Source of the DNA: Gammaproteobacteria bacterium
GTDB lineage: Bacteria > Pseudomonadota > Gammaproteobacteria > Steroidobacterales > Steroidobacteraceae
Reading direction: 5' to 3'
Assembly (NCBI GenBank): GCA_030040235.1
Contig: JASHUC010000144.1
Location: 1-39,872 of the forward strand
DNA: 39,872 bases
Shown: in pieces, positions 17,077 to 24,286 of the stretch
Position numbering within the stretch: position 1 is the stretch's first letter
How the letters are laid out: each line of letters begins with the position of its first letter
Notes under the pieces: model-generated
The model's input: the letters and a program-made list of their open reading frames with translations, nothing else
Database searches by the model: none
Told to the model about the DNA's origin: nothing
Translations under genes and position numbers: made by a program

Positions 17077-17090
17077 TCCGCTGCAGCGGA
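17077..17090. promoter_or_regulatory. 14-bp perfect palindrome upstream of the sigma-factor gene
   Basis: TCCGCTGCAGCGGA is self-complementary over all 14 bases and ends 39 bp before the GTG start at 17130. Position and symmetry suit a repressor operator at the promoter of the sigma/nSTAND block. No regulator is identified. Confidence 0.35.
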
Positions 17091-17129
17091 CTGCGACAAC
17101 AAACAACGAAGGATTAGGGTGGGGGTCCG

Positions 17130-18167
17130 GTGAGCCATTCCGAACGGCAGCTTGATGTCCTGCTGTACGCGTGGCTCGCGGAATCTGACGACGCGAAGGC
17201 CGAGCGGCGCTTCAGTCACTATTTCCGCGCGGCGTTCCCGAGGTTGTGCCGCTATCTCCGCTCGATTCGCGCCGAGCCATCGATCGCCGAAGACGTCGCG
17301 CAGCAGGCGCTGATCAAGTTCTTTGGGCACGTAGGCGCCGATCGTCGGAGGGCCGAGGAACAGCTACGCGAAGCGAGTACCGAACTGCGATTGCTCGCGA
17401 TAGCGGATCTGCACGCGCGCCGAGTAGAGCGGTGGGGACGACAATTGGGCAGCTTTCGGGATGCTGCGATCGGCTTTCCGGCCGCCTCTTTTGGTGAGGC
17501 GGGATCCGGGAGGGACTCCCGCGAAGAGATCAATGGCCGCATCGATCCGCTTCGTCGGGAAGGACTGCACCTGCTCGATGTCGCGATCAGCTGCGCCGGC
17601 GCGAGCGCGTTGACCCGGGCGATCCGCACGATCTGCGAGAACCTGCCACAGCTCGCGATTCCCTCGAATGCGCTGCTGTACACGATTGCCAAACGGCAGT
17701 TCGTCGATCAGCTGAGGAAGAGACGACCACAAGCAGCTCCTGATGCGGAAGATATTCTCGACGCTCGCTATGAGGACGTTCTGCAAGAGCCGGATCTGGA
17801 CGGCGCGGAGGCTCTCGAAGCGGAACGAGGCCTGGAGTTTCGCTACCGAGCATTCCTCGAATTCCTGCACCAGCCTCTCACGCGCGCGGAGGCTGCATTG
17901 GCGACTGCGGCAATACGAGGCCGGGCGCACCCGGAGCAACTGCGCGTGCAGTCGCTGCGCGCGAAGTTCGAGCGACTCGCGGCAGTGCTCGATGCGCTGC
18001 GCGAATCGCCTCAACCGGATGAAGAGGAGATTGCCCGAAGACTTGGGCTCACGCGCAATCAGGTCAAGTACGCGATCGAGCGCATTCGGCAAGAATTCAA
18101 TCACTTCTTCCCGGACATGGCGCGCCAGGCGCGGGGACGACGCAAGCGCCAGGGGGTCGAGTGCTAA
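17130..18167 (+). CDS. ECF-like sigma factor with a large insertion in region 2
   Basis: The protein has 345 residues from GTG 17130, with GGGTGGGGG just upstream. Region 2 begins at about 36 (FPRLCRYLRSI, then AEDVAQQALIKFF, residues 53-65, the core-binding 2.2 helix). The DNA-melting and -10-binding part appears only at 182-200 (LLYTIAKRQFVDQLRKRRP). In ordinary ECF factors these are about 20-30 residues apart; here roughly 115 residues lie between. Region 4 is the helix-turn-helix EEEIARRLGLTRNQVKYAIERIRQEF (about 288-313; quoted in two parts EEEIARRLGLTRNQ and VKYAIERIRQEF). The C-terminus is basic (RGRRKRQ). It is the first gene of the nSTAND block and its stop overlaps the next start, so it is likely a dedicated regulator or signalling component. 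No anti-sigma factor is recognisable. Confidence 0.75.
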   Translation: MSHSERQLDVLLYAWLAESDDAKAERRFSHYFRAAFPRLCRYLRSIRAEPSIAEDVAQQALIKFFGHVGADRRRAEEQLREASTELRLLAIADLHARRVERWGRQLGSFRDAAIGFPAASFGEAGSGRDSREEINGRIDPLRREGLHLLDVAISCAGASALTRAIRTICENLPQLAIPSNALLYTIAKRQFVDQLRKRRPQAAPDAEDILDARYEDVLQEPDLDGAEALEAERGLEFRYRAFLEFLHQPLTRAEAALATAAIRGRAHPEQLRVQSLRAKFERLAAVLDALRESPQPDEEEIARRLGLTRNQVKYAIERIRQEFNHFFPDMARQARGRRKRQGVEC

Positions 18168-18280
18168 TGGATATGGACAACCCACCCCGGAGTCCGCCTG
18201 CGCCGAAGCGCGACTATTTTTCACCAAGAGCGCCTTTGCCGCGGCATTACATGGGGAGCTGCACTCAATGCATGCGCTGA
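18167..18280 (+). CDS. 37-residue micro-ORF coupled to the sigma-factor gene
   Basis: ATG 18167 overlaps the TAA stop of the sigma gene (TAATG), the geometry of translational coupling, with GGGGG about 10 nt upstream. The peptide is Pro/Arg-rich at the start (MDMDNPPRSPPAPKRDYF) and ends MGSCTQCMR with a CxxC. It fits almost exactly between the sigma gene and the next ORF (18299). I recognise no family. It could be a leader peptide, a small regulator, or chance; comparison with homologous loci would decide. Confidence 0.35.
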   Translation: MDMDNPPRSPPAPKRDYFSPRAPLPRHYMGSCTQCMR

Positions 18281-18298
18281 AGCTCGAGGTAGCGATTC

Positions 18299-18853
18299 AT
18301 GCCGACTGACCCAAAATCGCTGAGCTTCGAAGCTTTCCTGTGCTCGCTCAGGGAGCCCGCGGCCGATGGCGAGCACGGCGGCCTTGCGCCCTCGGCGGCC
18401 GTCATGGAAGCTGCGCGGGCCGCGCGTCGGGAATATCGGGCTCTTCAGCGCGCTCAGCGCAACAACCTTGCTGCCCGCCTGCGCTCGGGGGGGTGCATCG
18501 AGGAGCTGGAGGTGCTCGCTGCAGCGGATTCCGCTCACGCTCGATGGATACCGCGCCTGCGCACCCCCAATGGCTTTACCATCTCGCCCCTGTATGCCTC
18601 GAGCGCCGCGGAAGGCGCCCTGCCCATCGGTTTGCTCGTCGAGTGTCCCCTTGATCTGATCGAGGTGTGTCGGGGCCAAACGGTGCGTGTCGCTGCGGGC
18701 GGTCAGTGGGTCGAGCTGGGGCAAGTCGATATCGACGGCAAGGCCACGGGCGACCTGCCGGCAGGATTTGCGTTCAAGCCGCCGTTCGTATTCCGGGTCG
18801 GAGAGCTCGCGGAGCAGTCGGCGGAGCTCCCGCAGCGCGCCGAGCCTGAATGA
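18299..18853 (+). CDS. Unrecognised 184-residue protein of the sigma/nSTAND locus
   Basis: ATG 18299 follows GAGGT. The N-terminal half (about 1-70) is helical and charged (AAVMEAARAARREYRALQRAQRN). The C-terminal half is beta-rich: a short segment ISPLYASSAAEGALPIGLLVECP, then VCRGQTVRVAAGG, WVELGQVDIDGKATG and LPAGFAFKPPFVFRV. That alternation suggests a small beta-sandwich or barrel. There is no signal peptide or membrane helix. Its stop lies 6 bp before the start of the Lon/nSTAND gene, so it is almost certainly co-translated with it and may be its partner, adaptor or substrate. No family recognised; no function proposed beyond context. Confidence 0.7.
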   Translation: MPTDPKSLSFEAFLCSLREPAADGEHGGLAPSAAVMEAARAARREYRALQRAQRNNLAARLRSGGCIEELEVLAAADSAHARWIPRLRTPNGFTISPLYASSAAEGALPIGLLVECPLDLIEVCRGQTVRVAAGGQWVELGQVDIDGKATGDLPAGFAFKPPFVFRVGELAEQSAELPQRAEPE

Positions 18854-18859
18854 GCGCTG

Positions 18860-21742
18860 ATGAGCGTTACGCTGCTTCTTGCAGACCCGCAGCACCCCTC
18901 CCGGCCCGCCCGGGCAGTCTCGCTGCACACGCAGCTTCTGCAGACCTCCCCGGGCGGGGAGGACGTGACCGTCAGCTTCCGTCCCAACCGCTCGGATGAC
19001 CTCTACGCATCGGCGAAGGCGGCCGCACGGCTCGCGTACGGAATTCTCTTTCGCGAGGGCATCCTGCGGTCTCAAGTGGTCGTTCGCCTCGAGCTCGGCG
19101 AGGCGCCCCAGAACGTCATCGGGCACAGCGCCGATCTGCCTTTTGCGCTCGCGATCCTCTTGCGCGGATACGAGCAAAACGGTCACGGCGGAGCCAACGC
19201 GGTCCCCGATGTGGCCGCAACCGGCGTACTGGACGCTGACGGCACGGTGCGGTCCGTCGATCATGTCGCATCCAAGCTCGAAGCCGCCTGTAACGGGTCA
19301 GCTCCGACGATCTTCTTTCCGGCCGAGAACCGCGCGGAGATCGATCTCGAGGCCTTCGCGCACCATCATCCGGAGGTGAGGCTGGTAGCCGTCGCACACC
19401 TCGATGAGGCTCTGGAACATCTGGGTATCCGTCTGGAGCGCGTGTATTTGCGGAACCCCTTCCGGGGCCTCCAGTACTTTGACTACGAGCACCATGCCAT
19501 TTTCTTCGGTCGTGAGCGCGAGATCCGCGAGGCCGTCGAGCAGCTGCTGCGGCGGGAGTCCAATGGGTGCCCGGGAATCCTGATCGAAGGGGCGAGCGGC
19601 AGCGGCAAGAGCTCATTCATGCGCGCGGGACTCCTGCCTGCGCTCGTCAATCCCTCATCACAAGCTCCGCAGGTTGCGGAGGCCCTACGCCGGCGCCCGC
19701 TCCCGGATAGCGTGCGCAAGGCCATCTGGCGGCCCGGCCGCCTGAGCGCTGCTGCAGGCGAGGAACAGCTCGCGCAGTCGATCCTCGACTGTTGGCGTGC
19801 CATCCCCGAGCTCGCCGGTAAGTTGCCGCCGGCGTGCGCTTCATTCACGGGATTGGCAGAGGAGCGTCAAGGACACTGGCCCGGAATGCAGCGGTTTGTC
19901 TGGCTGATCGATCAGTTCGAGGAACTCTTCATCCTCGGCATTCCAGCGCAAACGATCGCTGCCTTCGGTACTTTCCTCCTTCGGCTGCAGTCCCAGGGCG
20001 TCTGGACGCTGATCTGTATTCGCAGCGATGCAGTCCCCGAGTTGAAGCAGCATCCGAGGCTCCGGGAGGTCTTCGGGGCGAACGAGGGGCAGTATTACCT
20101 CGAGACGATGTGCGGTACTGCGCTCGATGATGTGATCGAGCGTCCGGCTGAAGTCGCGGGGCTCAGCTTCGGGGTCGGACCTTCGGGGCGGCGCCTGGAC
20201 CATGTGCTCCGAGAGCAGCTGTACGCGATGCGCGAAAACGCGTTACCACTGCTTCAGTTCACACTCCAAGAGCTCTACCAGGGCCGGCTCGGGAACCTAT
20301 TGCAGTTTGCAACTTACGCGCAGCTGGGTGGGCTCTCGGGAAGCATTGCGACGGCTGCGGAAGCGACCGTGCAGGCAGACGCCGGCTACGAGTCCGTATT
20401 GCACCGCACTTTCCGCAGCCTGGTGAGCGTCGACGATGAAGGCCGGGCGTCCAAACGGTACGCGCCGGTCGAAGAAATTGCGAGTGGACCTGCAGAACGA
20501 CGGCTGCTCGAGCGCTTGGTAGCGGCACGCCTCTGCGTCACTGACCAACTCGATGGCTCTGCGGTGGTCGCTTTCGCGCACGAGGCGTTGCTGCGGACCT
20601 GGCCGAGGCTGCGGGACTGGTTGGCCCGCGAGGCAGCGCTTCTACAAGCGCGGGACCTCCTGATTGCAGAGGCCCGACGTTGGGAGCAGCACGGTAAGCG
20701 ACGGGACTGGCTGGTCACCGCCCCGGACCGACTCGCCTCGATTCACCGAGTGACCGAGGCGAACGTACCGGTGCCTGAACTCGTTCGGCAGTTTGCGCAG
20801 GACTCAGCGACTCGGTCGCGACGTGCAGCGCGCGTGCGACAGCTGGCGGTCCTGAGCATAACCGCGCTGGCGATCATCGCCCTCGCATTCGGTCTCTATG
20901 CGCAGCACGCGGGTAATATCGCCTCGGGGCAGCGTGATGCGGCCTTCGAGGCGCAGCGGCACTCCCTCACGCAGACGGCCGCCGCGCGTTTGAGCATCGG
21001 CGATGTTGGCGGGGCCTCCAGAACCATCCTCGAGGTGTTGGCTAACCGAGGCTATACCGCCGATGCCGTAAACGTGTTTGAGGAAGCGCGCGCCGCAGAC
21101 GTGCAGGTCTCTGCGATCACGGGCCATACGGGCATACGCTCCGCCGCGTTCTCCCCGGATGGCACGCGGATCGTCACGGCATCGGACGACGGGACCGCGC
21201 GAGTCTGGGATGCGCGGACCGGCCAGCAGGTACTGCTGCTGAGCGGACACACGGATCGTGTGCTCTCCGCCGTGTTCTCCAGGGATGGCAGGCGGATCGT
21301 CACGGCATCGGGCGACAAAACTGCGCGGGTCTGGGAAGCCGGCACCGGCCGGCAGGTAGTGCTGCTGAGCGGACACACGGATCGTGTGCTGTCCGCCGCG
21401 TTCTCCCCGGATGCCACGCAGATCATCACGGCATCAGACGACGGGACGGCGCGCGTCTGGGATGCGCGGACCGGCCGGCAGGTACTGCTGCTGAGGGGGC
21501 GCAGGGATTATGTGTGGGCCGCCGCCTTCTCCCCGGACGGCAAGCAGATCGCCACATCGGACGAGGGGACCGTGCGCGTCTGGGATGTGCGAAGCGGCCG
21601 GCAGTTACTGCTGCTGAGCGGACACACCGGTCCGGTGTACACGGCCGCGTTCTCCCAGACGGCAAGCAGATCGTCACGGCCTCGATCGATAAGACCGCGC
21701 GGGTCTGGGATGCCCGGACCGGCCGGCAGTTACTGCTGCTGA
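18860..21742 (+). CDS. Lon-like (S16) protease - nSTAND NTPase - WD40 protein, N-terminal part up to a frameshift
   Basis: The first 932 or so codons encode: a Lon-protease-like domain (about 35-190); an nSTAND1 NTPase starting NPFRGLQYFDYEHH..FFGRERE, with Walker A GASGSGKSS (244-252) and Walker B FVWLIDQFEELF; a helical relay; a membrane helix (AVLSITALAIIALAFGLYA, about 670-690); and the first four and a half WD40 repeats. In the Lon-like domain, VIGHSADLPFALA supplies Ser90, and Lys139 of VASKLEAA lies 17 residues after the TG of VAATG. That is exactly the spacing of the Lon catalytic Lys, so the Ser-Lys dyad appears intact. The frame breaks at 21651-21660, after which out-of-frame codons run to 21742. 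The domain order effector-STAND-sensor repeats is that of prokaryotic conflict and signalling ATPases: ligand binding on WD40 would assemble or activate the protease. Confidence 0.82.
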   Translation: MSVTLLLADPQHPSRPARAVSLHTQLLQTSPGGEDVTVSFRPNRSDDLYASAKAAARLAYGILFREGILRSQVVVRLELGEAPQNVIGHSADLPFALAILLRGYEQNGHGGANAVPDVAATGVLDADGTVRSVDHVASKLEAACNGSAPTIFFPAENRAEIDLEAFAHHHPEVRLVAVAHLDEALEHLGIRLERVYLRNPFRGLQYFDYEHHAIFFGREREIREAVEQLLRRESNGCPGILIEGASGSGKSSFMRAGLLPALVNPSSQAPQVAEALRRRPLPDSVRKAIWRPGRLSAAAGEEQLAQSILDCWRAIPELAGKLPPACASFTGLAEERQGHWPGMQRFVWLIDQFEELFILGIPAQTIAAFGTFLLRLQSQGVWTLICIRSDAVPELKQHPRLREVFGANEGQYYLETMCGTALDDVIERPAEVAGLSFGVGPSGRRLDHVLREQLYAMRENALPLLQFTLQELYQGRLGNLLQFATYAQLGGLSGSIATAAEATVQADAGYESVLHRTFRSLVSVDDEGRASKRYAPVEEIASGPAERRLLERLVAARLCVTDQLDGSAVVAFAHEALLRTWPRLRDWLAREAALLQARDLLIAEARRWEQHGKRRDWLVTAPDRLASIHRVTEANVPVPELVRQFAQDSATRSRRAARVRQLAVLSITALAIIALAFGLYAQHAGNIASGQRDAAFEAQRHSLTQTAAARLSIGDVGGASRTILEVLANRGYTADAVNVFEEARAADVQVSAITGHTGIRSAAFSPDGTRIVTASDDGTARVWDARTGQQVLLLSGHTDRVLSAVFSRDGRRIVTASGDKTARVWEAGTGRQVVLLSGHTDRVLSAAFSPDATQIITASDDGTARVWDARTGRQVLLLRGRRDYVWAAAFSPDGKQIATSDEGTVRVWDVRSGRQLLLLSGHTGPVYTAAFSQTASRSSRPRSIRPRGSGMPGPAGSYCC

Positions 21743-22845
21743 GCGGACACACGGATTGGGTGGACTTCGCGGCGTTCTCCCCGGATGGCAGGCAGATCGT
21801 CACCGCTTCGTTCGACAAGACCGCGCGGGTCTGGGATGCAGGCAGCGGCCGGCAGGTTTTGTTGTTGAGCGGACACACCGATCACGTGCTGTCCGCCGCG
21901 TTCTCCCCGGATGGCGCGCAAGTCGTCACGGCATCGCTCGATGAGACTGCGCGGGTCTGGAATCTGCGCAGCATCCGGCAGGTCGTGTTGCTGAGCGGGC
22001 ATACCGGTGTGTTGTACATGGCCGCGTTCTCCCCGGATGGCACGCAGATCGTCACGGCATCGTCCGATAACACCGCGCGCATCTGGGATGCGCGCAGCGG
22101 CCGTGAGGTACTGCGGCTGAGCGGTCACGCAAATTCAGTGCAGTGCGCCGCGTTCTCCCCCGATGGCAGGCAGCTAGCCACGACATCGGGCGATAAGACC
22201 GCGCGGGTCTGGGATGCAGGGAGTGGCCGGCAGATACTGCTGCTGAGCGGGCACACGGATACGGTGGAGTACGCGGCGTTCTCCCCGGATGGCAGGCAGA
22301 TCGTCACCGCATCGGACGACAAGACCGCGCGGGTCTGGGATGCGCGCAGCGGCCGGCAGATACTGGTGCTGAGGCACGCGGATCGGGTGGCTTCCGCCTT
22401 GTTCTCCCCGGATGGCACGCAGATCGTCACCGCCTCGACCGACAAGACGGCGCGGGTCTGGGATGCGCGGACCGGCCGGCAGGTACTGCTGCTCGGCGGG
22501 CACACGGACCGGGTATACACCGCGGCGTTCTCCCCGGATGGCACGCAGATCGTCACCGCATCGTTCGACAAGACCGCACGGGTCTGGGATGTGCGGACTG
22601 GCCGCCAGGTCATGCTGCTGAGCGGACACACCGGTCCGGTGTACACGGCCGCGTTCTCCCCGGATGGGAGGGAGATCCTCACGGCATCGTGGGACAGGAC
22701 CGCGCGGGTCTGGGATGTCCGGAGCGGCCGGCCCGTACTGCTGCTGAGCGGACACACGAATTCGGTGTGGTCCGCCGCGTTCTCTCCGGATGGCAGGCAG
22801 ATCGTCACCGCATCGGACGACAAGACCGCGCGGGTCTGGGATGGG
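21121..22845 (+). repeat. Fourteen tandem WD40 units of about 126 bp (two seven-blade propellers)
   Basis: Fourteen copies of a 42-codon unit with the pattern 'LLLSGHTD.V..AAFSPDG.QIVTAS.DKTARVWDAR(T/S)GRQ' follow one another. Units 4 and 10/11 are each a codon short. The copies remain very similar at nucleotide level (for example the block around TTCTCCCCGGATGGCA recurs in most). Fourteen is exactly two seven-bladed propellers. Such low divergence implies recent amplification or ongoing gene conversion and predicts length variation between strains. Confidence 0.9.
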
Positions 22846-23757
22846 CGCGCCCTCCCGCTCGAAACTCAAATCGAATGGGCCGAGGCAGCACAATTTGATC
22901 CCTTCCCGGCTGGGGAACGATTTCAGCTCGGGCTACCTCTTGCGACCGACGTACGCCGCTGGCCGGCTGAAGAATCCAGGTGTGATCAATCTGCCGCCGC
23001 CCCTTATGATCCGGCTCGACGCGCGCCCGGCGTCATGCTCGAGGAGATCGTTGCCCACATCGCGGCCCGCGCTTGCACAGAGCACGACGGAGACTCTGAA
23101 AGCCCGACCCGCGCAATTTACCAACACGGGCGTGCGCTGATGGCGATGGCCGATTTCTCTGGCGCGAAGCGCGATTTCGAGCGCGCGCTCGCAAGCGGCC
23201 ACCGAGCCGCGGCAGTCGATCTTGGCATGCTACTGACGCGGCCTTCTGCTGCAATGCTGGACATTCCCAAGGCGATCTCGTTGTACGAACAGGCCTGGAA
23301 GAGCGGCCTGACCATCGCGGCGTTCGAGCTGGGCGATCTTTACGAGCATGGCGTGAGCCGAGACGGAAGCAATTCGGCCTATTTGCTCGCTCCCGATGCG
23401 GCGAGGGCGTGGAGCTGGTATCGGAAAGGCGCCGATGCCGGCGAGCCCACTGCGCTCGCTCGCTTCGGCGCGGAGGAAGACCGCGCGGCTTTTGCGGCCG
23501 AGCGCCCTGCCGGCCGAGCCGCCCATTTGCTCGGTGCGTTCAGGTACTACGCATCCGCGGCCGAACGCGCTCGCCTGGAGGACTGGCCGGACTCCGCCTG
23601 GCGGGATTGGCGATACCGTCGAGCCTCGATTGCACGCGTGCTCGCGCGTGAAGGAGCGATGGAGGAGGTCGCGGGAGAATATGCGGGGGTTCGCAAGCGC
23701 TATGCGCCCCACCCGACCGCGTGGCAGCGGGTTGCGGCCTCCATGGGTCTCCAATGA
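21661..23757 (+). pseudogene. C-terminal part of the Lon-nSTAND-WD40 protein after the frameshift (WD40 repeats 5-14, Sel1/TPR-like tail)
   Basis: From DGKQIVTASIDKTARVWD the frame continues the WD40 array without a break to repeat 14, then a C-terminal region of about 300 residues with Sel1/TPR-like helices (YQHGRALMAMADFSGAKRDFERAL, quoted as YQHGRALMAM and FSGAKRDFERAL; AISLYEQAWKSGLTIAAFELGDLYEHGV; ARAWSWYRKGADAGEPTALARFG). Restoring one base near 21655 gives one protein of about 1,632 residues. The interrupted unit has TTCTCCCAGACGGC where sister units have TTCTCCCCGGACGGC, that is, one base lost and one changed. This looks more like a real mutation than a homopolymer read error, but a sequencing error is not excluded. 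There is no good start codon with a ribosome site at this point, so separate translation is unlikely. Confidence 0.7.
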
Positions 23758-23842
23758 CTGCGCGACAAAGGCAATCCTCGCGGTACCGACCCGCTAGGGA
23801 CAACGCTGGCGCTCACCGATTCGAAACACGAGGAGATCCAAG

Positions 23843-24286
23843 ATGCCGAACACCGTGCGACTCCATCGAGTCCTGGCCACAAAGCCCGAGAAGGTCTACC
23901 GCGCATTCCTCGAGCCGGACGCGATGGCCAAGTGGCTCCCGCCGAACGGTTTCGCCTGCACCGTGCATCAGCTGGATCCCAAGGTCGGCGGTGCCTACCG
24001 GATGTCCTTTCGGAATTTTACGACGGGTCATCGCCATGTCTTCGGTGGAGAGTATCTCGAGCTCGTTCCCCACGAGCGCCTGCGCTACAGCGACCGGTTC
24101 GAGGATCCGAACCTCCCTGGGGAGATTCGCGTGACAGTGACCCTGAAGAAGGTCTCGCTCGGCACGGAGCTCACCATCGTGCAGGAGGGACTGCCGGATT
24201 TGATTCCGGTCGAAGCCTGCTATCTGGGCTGGCAGGAGTCGCTGCGTAACCTGGCAAGGCTCGTCGAGCCCGAGATCGCTCAATGA
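23843..24286 (+). CDS. SRPBCC / AHSA1-like domain protein
   Basis: The protein has 147 residues; GAGGAG precedes ATG 23843. It matches the Aha1/START-fold pattern of the SRPBCC superfamily: VLATKPEKVYRAFLEPDAMAKWLPP at the start (quoted as KPEKVYRAFLEPDAMAKWL), GGAYRMSFRN, GEYLELVPHERLRYSDRFEDP, and the C-terminal helix CYLGWQESLRNLARLVEPE. These cytoplasmic proteins bind hydrophobic ligands in a helix-grip cavity; the ligand cannot be predicted. It sits 85 bp after the nSTAND gene and ends 7 bp inside the convergent ABC transporter gene. Its codon pattern is like that of the neighbours. Confidence 0.85.
   Translation: MPNTVRLHRVLATKPEKVYRAFLEPDAMAKWLPPNGFACTVHQLDPKVGGAYRMSFRNFTTGHRHVFGGEYLELVPHERLRYSDRFEDPNLPGEIRVTVTLKKVSLGTELTIVQEGLPDLIPVEACYLGWQESLRNLARLVEPEIAQ

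Larger units (their letters stand above)
16777..17129. other. Gene-free 353-bp divergent region with palindromes
   Basis: This gap separates the HAF-repeat gene (minus) from the sigma-factor gene (plus). I find no credible ORF. It contains two overlapping, mutually exclusive hairpins (16968-16995) and a perfect 14-bp palindrome (17077-17090), listed separately. The sigma-gene promoter probably lies in its right half (TTATTCT near 17071). Confidence 0.6.

Noticed and set aside
18269..18309. A 13-codon ORF (MHALKLEVAIHAD) before the 184-residue gene.
   Set aside because: Too short, overlaps the next start out of frame, no distinguishing feature.
21121..22845. Regular repeats considered as a CRISPR or satellite array.
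   Set aside because: Units are 126 bp, contiguous without spacers and encode canonical WD40 blades.
21052..22893. Several minus-strand ORFs across the WD40 repeats with their own repeating translation.
   Set aside because: They are antisense of the WD40 units; their periodicity only reflects the repeats.
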